From NCBI GenBank assembly GCA_964353185.1, contig CAYGUV010000007.1:1-64000 (forward strand): a stretch of 64,000 bases of DNA. Reading direction: 5' to 3'. Below are positions 51,777-60,621 of this stretch, piece after piece. Both the position numbers and the translations under genes were made by a program. This stretch comes from GCA-2708415 sp964353185. GTDB taxonomy: Bacteria; Pseudomonadota; Alphaproteobacteria; Micavibrionales; Micavibrionaceae. Under the pieces are notes generated by a model that did not search any database, was not told the DNA's origin, and saw nothing but the letters and a program-made list of their open reading frames with translations. The number at the start of each line of letters is the position of its first letter. Positions within the stretch are counted from its first letter, which is position 1.

Positions 51777-51823
51777 ATTACTATCTCATAATTAAGGTTT
51801 GATCATATCAGAGCAAGAGAGTG

Positions 51824-51851
51824 TTGAGCAAATTTATAGCAGGCATATTAT
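51824..51851 (+). promoter_or_regulatory. Candidate sigma70 promoter for the epimerase gene
   Basis: TTGAGC (51824-51829) and TATTAT (51846-51851) are separated by 16 bases, 67 bases before the epimerase ATG. GAAGGA then precedes the ATG by about 10 bases. Confidence 0.5.
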
Positions 51852-51918
51852 ATTTTTGGCATTATTGTGTTTTGGGTAATATTTCTGTAAAAAGGCAGCG
51901 AAGAAGGAAAAATATATC

Positions 51919-52857
51919 ATGAAAATTGCAATTACAGGTGGATCAGGTTTTATAGGCTCTCGCTTAAAAGCGTTGTTAGAGCAAGCTGGTCATATTATCG
52001 TAAATATTGACATTGTTGATGCCAACCCTGTTGATATTCTTGATTATCCAAAGTTGCTAGCCGCACTGAACGGGTGTGATGCTATATATCATTTAGCTGC
52101 GGCGCATCGTGATGATATTTATCCACGGTCAATATATTATGACGTCAATTCCCTAGGGACACAAAACGTAATTCAAGCAGCCAAGGATAACAATATAAAC
52201 AAAATTATTTTTGCCAGTACTGTGGCCGTCTATGGTTTAAATGCAGGGCAATCAGATGAGATGCAAAAGCCAAACCCATTTAATGATTACGGCAAAAGTA
52301 AATTAGAGGCAGAAACACATTTACAAGCCTGGGCAGGTGAAAACGATAATTATGTTTTATCTATCGTGCGGCCCGTTGTTGTTTTTGGTGAAAATAATCG
52401 GGGCAATGTCTATAACCTGATGACACAAATATCAAACAACAGATTCATGATGATTGGGCAGGGACAGAATAGAAAATCAATGGCCTATGTCGGCAATGTT
52501 GCCGCTTTTTTTGCTTTTTGTTTAGACCAAGAAAAAGGTGTAGAAATCTACAATTACTCAGATAAGCCTGACCTTACAACTCAGGCGCTAATTGATACGA
52601 TTTATAATAAGATGAATAAGAAGCGGCCGTCTTTAACAATACCATATTGGTTTGGGCTCATGGCGGGCTATGGGTTTGATGTGCTTGGTAAACTGCGCGG
52701 GAAACCTTTTTCCATTAGTGCAATTCGGATTAAAAAGTTTTGTTCAGATACTATTGTTGATGCACAAAAAGCACATAAAAGTGGTTTTAAACCAAGCTAT
52801 AGTTTAGAAGATGGTATTAAGAACATGATTAGCCATGATTTTAAGAATTTTAAATAA
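51919..52857 (+). CDS. NAD-dependent epimerase/dehydratase (extended SDR)
   Basis: This 312-residue Rossmann enzyme has the glycine motif ITGGSGFIGSRL at residues 5-16. The catalytic tyrosine/lysine pair is in NDYGKSKLEAE (YxxxK). FASTVAVYG supplies the catalytic serine/threonine strand, and IVRPVVVFGENNRGNVYNLM is typical of UDP-sugar epimerases and dehydratases. The substrate is probably a nucleotide sugar, but the family cannot be narrowed. It is followed after 2 bases by the ABC-F gene. Confidence 0.85.
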   Translation: MKIAITGGSGFIGSRLKALLEQAGHIIVNIDIVDANPVDILDYPKLLAALNGCDAIYHLAAAHRDDIYPRSIYYDVNSLGTQNVIQAAKDNNINKIIFASTVAVYGLNAGQSDEMQKPNPFNDYGKSKLEAETHLQAWAGENDNYVLSIVRPVVVFGENNRGNVYNLMTQISNNRFMMIGQGQNRKSMAYVGNVAAFFAFCLDQEKGVEIYNYSDKPDLTTQALIDTIYNKMNKKRPSLTIPYWFGLMAGYGFDVLGKLRGKPFSISAIRIKKFCSDTIVDAQKAHKSGFKPSYSLEDGIKNMISHDFKNFK

Positions 52858-52859
52858 CC

Positions 52860-54719
52860 ATGTCACAACCCTTACTTTTAAGTGTGAAAGAAGCCGCTGT
52901 TAAATATGGCGATAAGGTTATTTTTGACGACCTATCATTTAATATTCACCAGGGATCTAAAATTGCATTGATAGGTCAAAATGGCGCGGGTAAAACCACG
53001 CTGATGGATATCATTACAGGGAAAAAAGAGCCTGATGCAGGGGACCGTTGGCAAGAACAAAGCGTCACGATTGGATATCTACAACAAGATATTGTACCAA
53101 AACCACAGCAAAGCGTTTTTGAATATATTTTTGAAGAAATTAAAGAGGATGAAGTAGCCCTTCATGCTTATAAGGTGGACAGCATTGCTCAGGCTCTTCA
53201 CTTAAATGTTGAAGATAAAATGACGATGTTATCAGGTGGGCAATTACGCCGCGCGGGACTGGCACGTGCGTTGGTTGAGGAACCTAATATTTTATTATTG
53301 GATGAACCAACAAACCATTTGGATCTTGAAGCTATTGAATGGTTAGAAAATTATTTAAAAGGATATCGCGGGACAATTGTTTGTATCTCACACGATAGAA
53401 CGTTTTTATCCAATATATCCAACAAAGTATTTTGGCTTGACCGTGGGGGATTAAAAGTAAGTCCAAATGGTTTTGCTGATTTTGAGGAATGGTCAACGGC
53501 GTTATTAGAACAAGAAGAGCGTGAGTTAAAAAACCGTGCTGCTATGGTCGCGCAAGAGGTTGATTGGGCCAATAAAGGCGTTAAGGCGCGTAGAAAAAGA
53601 AATGTACGCCGTGTCGAACAAATGAAAGAAATGCGTGCAAAGCTTGAAAAAGATCAATCATCTTATCGTAAAGTTGTTTCAAAAATTGCCTTGCCTGAAA
53701 TTAAAGAAGAAACAAAAAATTCCAAAATTGTTGCTGAATTTTATAATGTTCACAAAACATTTGAAGAAGAGGGCATTAAAAAAGTCATCTTAGAAAATTT
53801 TCATATGCGTATTACACGGGGTGATCGTATTGGATTGCTTGGAAAAAATGGTTCAGGGAAAACAAGTTTTTTAAAAATGCTCATCGGTGATTTAGAGCCT
53901 GATAAAGGTCGCGTTAAACGCCGCAAAGAACTTGAATTTTCTTATTTTGATCAAAAACGTAGTGATTTAAATCCCGAAGAAACTTTGCGCAAAACACTTT
54001 GTCCTGGTGGTGGTGATTACATTGATGTTATGGGCAAACAACGTCATGTGTGTGCTTATTTAAAAGACTTCTTATTTGACCCCTCTGATTCTTATCGTCA
54101 GGTTTTGACCCTATCTGGAGGGCAAAAAAACCGTTTAATGCTGGCAAAAATTTTAGCCAACCCTAAAAGCTGTTTGATTTTGGATGAACCAACCAATGAT
54201 TTAGATATGGACACGTTGGATATGCTTGAAGAAGTTCTGATCCGATATAAAGGGACATTAATTGTTGTCTCCCATGATCGTGATTTTTTGGATCAAACTG
54301 TATCAAAAATACTCGCGTTTGAAGGGCAGGGGAAAGTTGAAGGATATATCGGAGGGTATAGCGATTATTTAGCCGCTAAAGATTTTGAATTGAAAAAATC
54401 TGAAAAGAAAGAAACGGCAGCAAAGAAGAAATCTTCTAATAAGTCCTTACCAGAACAAGCGCCAGAAGCACAGCCACAAAAATTAAGCTATAAGCTAGAT
54501 CGTGAGCTAAAACAATTGCCGGATAAAATTGATGCTTTAGGCAAAGATATTGATCAAATGAATGACATTTTAAATGATGCCAATCTTTATAAGAACGATC
54601 CTGATTTGTTCCACAGTACGGTTGATCGTCTGGGGCGCGTTCAAAAACGTCTCGCTGATGCTGAAGAGCGCTGGTTAGAGCTTGAAGAAATGCGCTTATC
54701 AATGGGGGATGCGTCTTAA
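52860..54719 (+). CDS. ABC-F family ATPase (Uup/EttA type)
   Basis: This 619-residue cytoplasmic protein has tandem ABC domains and no TM region. The first has Walker A GQNGAGKTTL (39-48), signature LSGGQLRRAGLARAL and Walker B LLLDEPTNHLDLEAIEWLE. The second has GKNGSGKTSF, LSGGQKNRLMLAKIL and LILDEPTNDLDMDTLDMLE. A charged inter-domain linker and a C-terminal Lys/Gln coiled coil resemble Uup. ABC-F proteins act on the ribosome during translation. prfC lies 60 bases downstream. Confidence 0.93.
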   Translation: MSQPLLLSVKEAAVKYGDKVIFDDLSFNIHQGSKIALIGQNGAGKTTLMDIITGKKEPDAGDRWQEQSVTIGYLQQDIVPKPQQSVFEYIFEEIKEDEVALHAYKVDSIAQALHLNVEDKMTMLSGGQLRRAGLARALVEEPNILLLDEPTNHLDLEAIEWLENYLKGYRGTIVCISHDRTFLSNISNKVFWLDRGGLKVSPNGFADFEEWSTALLEQEERELKNRAAMVAQEVDWANKGVKARRKRNVRRVEQMKEMRAKLEKDQSSYRKVVSKIALPEIKEETKNSKIVAEFYNVHKTFEEEGIKKVILENFHMRITRGDRIGLLGKNGSGKTSFLKMLIGDLEPDKGRVKRRKELEFSYFDQKRSDLNPEETLRKTLCPGGGDYIDVMGKQRHVCAYLKDFLFDPSDSYRQVLTLSGGQKNRLMLAKILANPKSCLILDEPTNDLDMDTLDMLEEVLIRYKGTLIVVSHDRDFLDQTVSKILAFEGQGKVEGYIGGYSDYLAAKDFELKKSEKKETAAKKKSSNKSLPEQAPEAQPQKLSYKLDRELKQLPDKIDALGKDIDQMNDILNDANLYKNDPDLFHSTVDRLGRVQKRLADAEERWLELEEMRLSMGDAS

Positions 54720-54779
54720 ATAACGATAAGGTCACTTTAAACTGGTTTTTCACCATTATTTTCTGTATATCCGTAAGCT

Positions 54780-56351
54780 ATGAGTTATAAAGACCGCCGA
54801 ACATTTGCGATTATTTCACACCCCGATGCGGGTAAAACCACCTTGACAGAGAAATTGCTTCTTTTTGGGGGTGCTATCCATATGGCGGGTGAAGTGAAAG
54901 CCAAGGGTAACCGCCGCCGCGCCCATTCCGATTGGATGAAAATTGAACAAGCACGCGGAATATCGGTAACAACATCTGTAATGACGTTTGAATATGATGA
55001 CGTAACATTTAACCTGTTGGATACGCCTGGACATGAAGATTTCTCAGATGATACCTATCGTACCTTAACCGCCGTTGACAGCGCCGTAATGGTCATTGAT
55101 GCGGCCAAAGGGATTGAGGCGCAAACACAAAAATTATTTGAAGTTTGCCGTTTGCGTGACATGCCAATTACGACTTTTGTGAATAAGATGGATCGTGAAT
55201 CACGCGACCCGTTCGAAATTCTAGACGAGATCAATCAAAAACTTGCCCTTGATACCGTGCCTATGACATGGCCAGTTGGCATGGGTAAAGATTTTAAGGG
55301 ATGCTATGATTTGGTTCATGATCAAATGATTGTTTTTGAAGATGCCAAAAAAGGTAGTCTTCCTGATATTTTTCCATGCCAAGGAACAGACGATCCAAGA
55401 TTGTTAGAATTACTGACGCCAGAACAACATGAAAAATTAAAAGAAGATGTTGAAATGGTGCGTGAGCTTTGCCCCGCATTTGACCATGAGAGTTATTTAC
55501 AAGGGCATTTATCGCCCGTTTATTTTGGCTCTGCTTTAAAAAGTTTTGGTGTCAAAGACTTAATTGAAGGTATTAAAGAAAATGCGCCTGCACCCAAAGT
55601 GCAAGCGACGGATAACAGAGAAATTAAACCGGATGAAGCAAAAGTTACTGGTTTTGTTTTTAAGGTGCAGGCCAACATGGACCCCAACCATAGGGACCGC
55701 ATTGCGTTTATGCGTATTTGTTCAGGTAAATTTAAACGGGGCATGAAATTGCTTAACACTGCGTCTAGTAAGACGTTAAGCATTAGTAATCCAATCTTTT
55801 TCTTCTCCCAAGGGCGGGAATTGGTGGATGATGCGGTTGCTGGAGATATTATTGGCATACCCAATCACGGTACATTACGCGTTGGTGATACCTTGACCGA
55901 AGGGGAGAAATTAATGTTTACGGGCATTCCTGATTTTGCGCCAGAAATATTGCGTCGTGTCCGCTTGGGTGACCCGATGAAGGCCAAACATTTACAGCGT
56001 GCTCTTGAAAGCTTAGCTGAAGAAGGGGTAACTCAAGTCTTCCGTCCTATGCTGGGAAGTGAATGGATTGTCGGTGTTGTTGGAACACTTCAACTAGATG
56101 TTTTGAAAGATAGGTTAGATGCGGAATATAATTTAGAAGTTGATTTTGAAGCAACACAATATATTACTGCCCGCTGGGTTACAGGTGATAATGATAATAT
56201 GAAGAAATTTGTTGATGGAAACCGCGCTTCATTAGGCGAAGACCGTGATAAAACGCCTGTTTATCTAGCACGCAATATGTGGGATTTGGACCGTGCGCAA
56301 CAAGATTGGAAAAATTTAAAATTTTCTGAAACGCGCGAACGTGGGCGTTAA
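54780..56351 (+). CDS. prfC: Peptide chain release factor 3
   Basis: This 523-residue translational GTPase recycles RF1/RF2 after termination. The P-loop ISHPDAGKTTLTEKLL (about 12-27) is followed by ISVTTSVMTFEYDDVTFNLLDTPGHEDFSDDTYRTL (G2/G3) and NKMDRESRDPFE (G4 with the RF3-specific extension). Domain II-III motifs such as FKVQANMDPNHRDRIAFMRICSG confirm RF3 rather than EF-G. It is convergent with slyX (1 base apart). Confidence 0.97.
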   Translation: MSYKDRRTFAIISHPDAGKTTLTEKLLLFGGAIHMAGEVKAKGNRRRAHSDWMKIEQARGISVTTSVMTFEYDDVTFNLLDTPGHEDFSDDTYRTLTAVDSAVMVIDAAKGIEAQTQKLFEVCRLRDMPITTFVNKMDRESRDPFEILDEINQKLALDTVPMTWPVGMGKDFKGCYDLVHDQMIVFEDAKKGSLPDIFPCQGTDDPRLLELLTPEQHEKLKEDVEMVRELCPAFDHESYLQGHLSPVYFGSALKSFGVKDLIEGIKENAPAPKVQATDNREIKPDEAKVTGFVFKVQANMDPNHRDRIAFMRICSGKFKRGMKLLNTASSKTLSISNPIFFFSQGRELVDDAVAGDIIGIPNHGTLRVGDTLTEGEKLMFTGIPDFAPEILRRVRLGDPMKAKHLQRALESLAEEGVTQVFRPMLGSEWIVGVVGTLQLDVLKDRLDAEYNLEVDFEATQYITARWVTGDNDNMKKFVDGNRASLGEDRDKTPVYLARNMWDLDRAQQDWKNLKFSETRERGR

Positions 56352-56352
56352 A

Positions 56353-56601
56353 TTAATAATGGGGCGGTTTATTTGCGGCCGCTTCGTCTGATACGCTCTG
56401 GTGATCATCATCACCCAACCCTTGTAAGTTATTCTCAATTTTATCGAGTTTGATTTTCACGTATTTCTTTAATGTATCAATTTCTGTTGCCTGCTGTGTT
56501 ACAACCTCGTTTAATTCGCTTATTTCATTGGCCTGATGCGATATTAAAGTTTCTAAGTTATCCAGAGTATCTTGTATTTTTTCTAAGGCTGTATCGGTCA
56601 T
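56353..56601 (-). CDS. slyX: SlyX-family protein
   Basis: This 82-residue protein has a heptad-rich helix (LEKIQDTLDNLETLISHQANEISELNEVVTQQATEIDTLKKYV) and a C-terminal ANKPPHY, ending in the PPHY motif characteristic of SlyX. The central helix should form a coiled coil. Function is not established. It is convergent with prfC. Confidence 0.85.
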   Translation of the reverse strand: MTDTALEKIQDTLDNLETLISHQANEISELNEVVTQQATEIDTLKKYVKIKLDKIENNLQGLGDDDHQSVSDEAAANKPPHY

Positions 56602-56666
56602 TGCGCTCTTTTATTGCTTTTAGTATGTTTAAAATGAATTAATGATTATTATATAAGGATTAAATC

Positions 56667-57518
56667 ATGCGTTGGCAACAAGGGCGAAGAAGTAAGAATG
56701 TTGAAAATAGGCGCGGTAAAAAAACTGTGGCAGCTGGTGGTGGTTTAAGCTTATTGGCAGTGGGAATAATTGTTGCATTATTGGGCGGTAATCCTGAACC
56801 GTTTATTAGTGAGGGGATTGAGCGCACAATCCAAAGCCGCCAAATCTCAAAAACTAATCTGCCTGCCGCAGAAGAACAAGAATTGGTTGATTTTGTTTCT
56901 GTTGTATTAGGCAGCACAGAAGATGTTTGGCGCGCAGAATATGCAAGTCAAGGCGGAGTTTATAATCCACCAAAATTAGTTTTATTTAACGATGTAGTTA
57001 GCTCCGCTTGTGGCAGAGCAGGATCATCAACAGGGCCATTTTATTGTGGCCGTGACCAAAATATTTATATTGATTTAGCCTTTTACCATGATTTAAAAAC
57101 TAAGCTCAACGCACCAGGTGATTTTGCGCAAGCTTATGTGATCGCCCATGAAGTGGCACATCACATACAAAACCAAATGGGTGTCTTAGACGCCGTTGAA
57201 GAGGCACGCCGCCAGATGAGCAAAGTAGAAGCCAATCGTATGAATGTACGACTAGAGCTTCAGGCAGATTGTTTTTCAGGAATATGGGCAAGAAAGGTTC
57301 AAAACAACTATAATATGATTGAAGAAGGTGACATAGATGAAGCACTAAACGCTGCAAGTCAAATTGGTGATGATCGTCTTCAAAAACAACAACAAGGATA
57401 CGTTGTGCCTGATTCATTTACACATGGAACCTCAGCGCAACGTCAAAAATGGTTCAAGCAGGGGTTTAAAACAGGTGATATTAATTCCTGTAACACGTTC
57501 AATGTACAAAATTTATAA
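56667..57518 (+). CDS. YpfJ-type neutral zinc metallopeptidase
   Basis: This 283-residue protein has an N-terminal membrane anchor (about residues 21-41) after a basic RRGKK stretch. The catalytic motif is HEVAHHIQ (HEXXH, 161-165), with CGRAGSSTGPFYCGRDQNIYIDLAF just upstream, the signature of the YpfJ family. A conserved LELQADCFSGIWA (third ligand region) follows. The substrate is unknown. RBS AAGGAT precedes the ATG. It is convergent with the MFS gene. Confidence 0.9.
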   Translation: MRWQQGRRSKNVENRRGKKTVAAGGGLSLLAVGIIVALLGGNPEPFISEGIERTIQSRQISKTNLPAAEEQELVDFVSVVLGSTEDVWRAEYASQGGVYNPPKLVLFNDVVSSACGRAGSSTGPFYCGRDQNIYIDLAFYHDLKTKLNAPGDFAQAYVIAHEVAHHIQNQMGVLDAVEEARRQMSKVEANRMNVRLELQADCFSGIWARKVQNNYNMIEEGDIDEALNAASQIGDDRLQKQQQGYVVPDSFTHGTSAQRQKWFKQGFKTGDINSCNTFNVQNL

Positions 57519-57520
57519 GA

Positions 57521-58786
57521 CTAAGGTTTCTTTTTTTCTTCATCTTCTAACTCTTTCATAATGTTATGCCCTTCTTCGGTAATAGCCATAGATATAGGTG
57601 TTGGACGAAGGGGCATATTAATATGATCGCTTTGATCTTTCATGGGTATGGCTTCGCGTTGCGACATACGGAACAACCCATAAACGGTTAAACAAAGAAA
57701 AATGAAACTAATAGACGGGAAGAACATATATGTTCCAAAGACCGTCATAAAAAATGTGATTATTAAAGGACCCATCGCCGCACCAATACCGTTCGTTAAA
57801 ATGGCAGAAGAAGAGGCCGCGACAAACTGCTTGGGATTTAAGTGATCATTAATATAAGCCATACAAAGCCCATAAATTGGTAACGTCAGAGTACCCAAAA
57901 GAAAGATAACACAATTAAGAAGATATGGTGACCCTGATATAGCCCACGCCAAAGCCGCAATTAAAGAGGCTGCCATAGACGTCCCAATGATAACAATACG
58001 TCGATCAAATCTATCTGATAACCAGCCAATAGGAATTTGTGATGCGACCCCTCCAAAAATATACAGCGCCATAAAGGTAGAGATTTGCGGCAATGTCATA
58101 CCAATTTCTGTTGCATAGACCGCGCCAATACTAAATAAGGCACTTGCCCCAAAGCCCACGGCAAATACACCGATAAGACCAAAAGGTGAAATTTTATAGA
58201 GGCTTTTTAAAGATAAAGTCTCAGGCTCATCAAATTCAGGTGCAGGGCGTGAACTAAGGGCAATTGGTAATAAAGCAATAGAGACCAAAATAGAAGCAAT
58301 TATGAATAAGTTAATGCCTGCTGGATCTGCAAAGTTAAGAAAAAACTGGCCGATAACCATACCGCCATAACTAATAAATTGGTAAACACCAAAAATTTTC
58401 CCTCTTGTTTTCGTTGTTGACTGATTGCTTAGCCAGCTTTCTACTACAATATATAAACCTGCATACGCAAAACCAGTGAAAAACCTAATGGGGGCCCACA
58501 CCCAGGCTTCGGGTATTAATCCGTGAATAAGAACGGTGCTAGAGGCAAGAGAGGCCAAGGCAGTAAAAACACGAATATGACCAACATTATTGACCATTTT
58601 AGGGACGTAATGCGACCCCGCCAAAAATCCAAAGTAAAAGAGCGACATGATCACCCCAATGGTGATTGTTTCGAACCCTTCTATGGAGGCGCGAACACCC
58701 AAAAGTGTTCCTTGCAGACCGTTTCCTATCATAATAAGACCCAAGCCGAAGAATAATGGCCAAGAGGTAGAAACTGTTTTTATCAT
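57521..58786 (-). CDS. MFS transporter
   Basis: This 421-residue integral membrane protein has about twelve spans. The TM2-3 loop GSHYVPKMVNNVGHIRVF and the TM8-9 loop GWLSDRFDRRIVIIG match MFS motif A. The N-terminal FGLGLIMIGNGLQGTLLGVRASIEGFETITIGVIMSLFYFGFLAGS resembles the YcaD/YfkF sugar-transporter-like group. Substrate is unknown. A charged C-terminal tail (MKELEDEEKKKP) is cytoplasmic. Divergent from the amidinotransferase gene. Confidence 0.85.
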   Translation of the reverse strand: MIKTVSTSWPLFFGLGLIMIGNGLQGTLLGVRASIEGFETITIGVIMSLFYFGFLAGSHYVPKMVNNVGHIRVFTALASLASSTVLIHGLIPEAWVWAPIRFFTGFAYAGLYIVVESWLSNQSTTKTRGKIFGVYQFISYGGMVIGQFFLNFADPAGINLFIIASILVSIALLPIALSSRPAPEFDEPETLSLKSLYKISPFGLIGVFAVGFGASALFSIGAVYATEIGMTLPQISTFMALYIFGGVASQIPIGWLSDRFDRRIVIIGTSMAASLIAALAWAISGSPYLLNCVIFLLGTLTLPIYGLCMAYINDHLNPKQFVAASSSAILTNGIGAAMGPLIITFFMTVFGTYMFFPSISFIFLCLTVYGLFRMSQREAIPMKDQSDHINMPLRPTPISMAITEEGHNIMKELEDEEKKKP

Positions 58787-58893
58787 GGTAAGATCCTAAT
58801 GTTTAACTTCTGTGCTTCTTATGACTGGAGCGCAAGGCAAAATCAAGTTAATATTGTAATAGATTAATATTTTTCAATATAGGAAATCATCTC

Positions 58894-59793
58894 ATGAGCA
58901 ATCCCTTGAATAACTCTCAATCTACAAACCATATTATGGTGATGGAGCCTGTGGAGTTTTACTCTAATCCACAAACGATGGAGACGAATTCTTATCAACA
59001 CGAAAATGATAAAACGATTGAAGAAATACAAGAAAAATCTAAACAAGAATTCCGTGCCTTTCGTGACCTGTTGGTTGACCATGGAATTATCGTAACCACC
59101 ACTTTGGGACAAAAAGGATGTCCCGATGACATTTTTTGTAATAACTGGGTTTCAACCCATAGCGGTGGGCGCATGACTTTATACCCAATGCTTGCGCCTA
59201 ACCGGCAGATTGAACGGCGTCCTGAATTGATTGAATTTTTAAAAGGGCGTTATCCTGATGTGATTGATTTGGTTGAATATGAGAAAGAAGGCAAAGCTTT
59301 GGAAAGTACGGGCGCACATTGGTTAGACCGTGTAAATAAAATTGCGTATCAAAATATTTCCAAACGCTCTGATTTAGAACTTGGTAAAATTTGGTGTGAC
59401 AAAAATGATTTTACTCATTTTCCTTTTGAGACGGAATATAAAGGCAAGCCTGTATATCATGCGGATGTTGTCATGTGGATTGGATCCGAAATTGCAGGTA
59501 TCTGCAGCGAGAATTTAATCAGTCGTGATATTATTGATCATTTAAAACAAAAGCGAGATGTGATCGAATTTACCACTGTTCAGATGGAGCATTTCTGCGG
59601 TAATTCATTAGAAGTTATTGGAAGAGGTGGTGAGAAGATGCTGGTGATGTCTGCTGCTGGCTATGGCTCTCTTCGTGATGATCAAAAAGATAAATTAGGC
59701 CAGTATTACAAAACAATTATTAAACCAGATATTCGGACAATTGAATATTATGGCGGTGGATCGGCAAGATGTATGTTGCTAGAGATGTTTTAA
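58894..59793 (+). CDS. CtlX-like amidinotransferase / arginine deiminase-fold hydrolase
   Basis: This 299-residue pentein-fold enzyme has the guanidino-group-modifying motifs DIFCNNWVSTHSGGRMTLYPMLAPNR, HADVVMWIGSEIAGIC with the catalytic His/Asp region, MEHFCGNSLEVIG, and the C-terminal GGGSARCMLLEMF, where C293 is the nucleophile. It resembles CtlX (citrulline utilization hydrolase), though arginine deiminase or dimethylarginine dimethylaminohydrolase activities are related. RBS AGGAAA precedes the ATG. No partner arginine genes lie near. Confidence 0.82.
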   Translation: MSNPLNNSQSTNHIMVMEPVEFYSNPQTMETNSYQHENDKTIEEIQEKSKQEFRAFRDLLVDHGIIVTTTLGQKGCPDDIFCNNWVSTHSGGRMTLYPMLAPNRQIERRPELIEFLKGRYPDVIDLVEYEKEGKALESTGAHWLDRVNKIAYQNISKRSDLELGKIWCDKNDFTHFPFETEYKGKPVYHADVVMWIGSEIAGICSENLISRDIIDHLKQKRDVIEFTTVQMEHFCGNSLEVIGRGGEKMLVMSAAGYGSLRDDQKDKLGQYYKTIIKPDIRTIEYYGGGSARCMLLEMF

Positions 59794-59801
59794 AGGTTTA
59801 A

Positions 59802-60404
59802 TCAAACGCTTCTATCTAATTGTGTGCCGCGTAAGACCTGAAACGGGTTGTTGTTTGACTGATCGGAAACTGCCGTGCGGCCAACAATAAATTCTCTATT
59901 ATCGGGTTGCACGTTGTATTGTACGTTGCTTTGTGTGTCACCATTTTCATTGGTAAAGCGTTGCGTTAAACGAAAACTACCATCATCTTGACGGTCAAAA
60001 ACATTTTCTAAAAGGGTGGTATTGCCCGAGTTATTTTGTTGAACAACAGTTCGTGTTGATCGATTGTCCGTATTAATAACTTCTTCAATGCGTGTGAATT
60101 TTCGTCCGGTTAAACTTTCAAATTCTTGTAGTTTTCTAAAACCATTATCTAATGTTTCTATGCGCTCACTAACTAAAAATGTGCTGTCGGGATTGGCGGT
60201 AAAGGCCGTATTGTTGCTAGTTCCTTGATTTTTTCTAATAGTTTCATTTGAAATAGTAACAGAATCTTTGATCTGTTCCGCGGGCTGTGATTGGGAAGAC
60301 GCAGACTTATTTTTGCTAGTCGCGTCAGTTTTTTGCAAAGTGTTTGAATTCACTTCACGCTGCAAGAGGTTATTTAACAATAATGAATTGTTACGCAATT
60401 CCAT
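59802..60404 (-). CDS. Uncharacterised 200-residue Asn/Gln/Ser-rich protein
   Basis: I recognise no family. The N-terminal 75 residues are hydrophilic and disordered-looking with DSVTISNETIRK, a segment seen in small flagellar or surface-associated proteins. The C-terminal part is beta-rich with repeated pattern (TRTVVQQNNSGNTTLLENVFDRQDDGSFRLTQRF). There is no signal peptide or TM. Convergent with the amidinotransferase gene. A leader of 217 bases precedes the next gene and contains a 6-base-arm inverted repeat. Confidence 0.5.
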   Translation of the reverse strand: MELRNNSLLLNNLLQREVNSNTLQKTDATSKNKSASSQSQPAEQIKDSVTISNETIRKNQGTSNNTAFTANPDSTFLVSERIETLDNGFRKLQEFESLTGRKFTRIEEVINTDNRSTRTVVQQNNSGNTTLLENVFDRQDDGSFRLTQRFTNENGDTQSNVQYNVQPDNREFIVGRTAVSDQSNNNPFQVLRGTQLDRSV

Positions 60405-60429
60405 GGGCTTAATTCCATCCTATACAAAA

Positions 60430-60449
60430 ATCACAAAAATTTATGTGAT
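60430..60449. promoter_or_regulatory. Inverted repeat upstream of the 59802-60404 gene
   Basis: ATCACA and TGTGAT form 6-base arms around AAAATTTA, 26 bases upstream of the start codon. It lies in a 217-base intergenic region otherwise empty of genes. Arms are the reverse orientation of a CRP site, so CRP is unlikely. Could be an operator or an RNA hairpin. Confidence 0.3.
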
Positions 60450-60621
60450 CAATCACCAAAAAATTTCTTAAACCCTACCGATGATTTAAGAAGAAAATTC
60501 GGGTTGTATAGGCAATCCTTTGCCACCAACGCGATAATTATTTAGACATGAAAACATATTAATACAAAAAAGCATTTTTTTGCAAGTCTACGAAAAATTT
60601 ATACTCAAATTAATGTGGATT

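Noticed and set aside
52119..52127. TTATCCACG as a DnaA box (with a similar site at 15769-15777 and ATATCCACA at 28182-28190)
   Set aside because: Isolated single sites, each with one mismatch, most inside genes; no cluster and no origin-like context, so oriC is not in this window.
60565..60582. Terminator after the M3 peptidase gene
   Set aside because: CAAAAAA-GCA-TTTTTTTG is a nearly pure A:T stem with a 3-base loop and no GC-rich core, so it is probably too weak.
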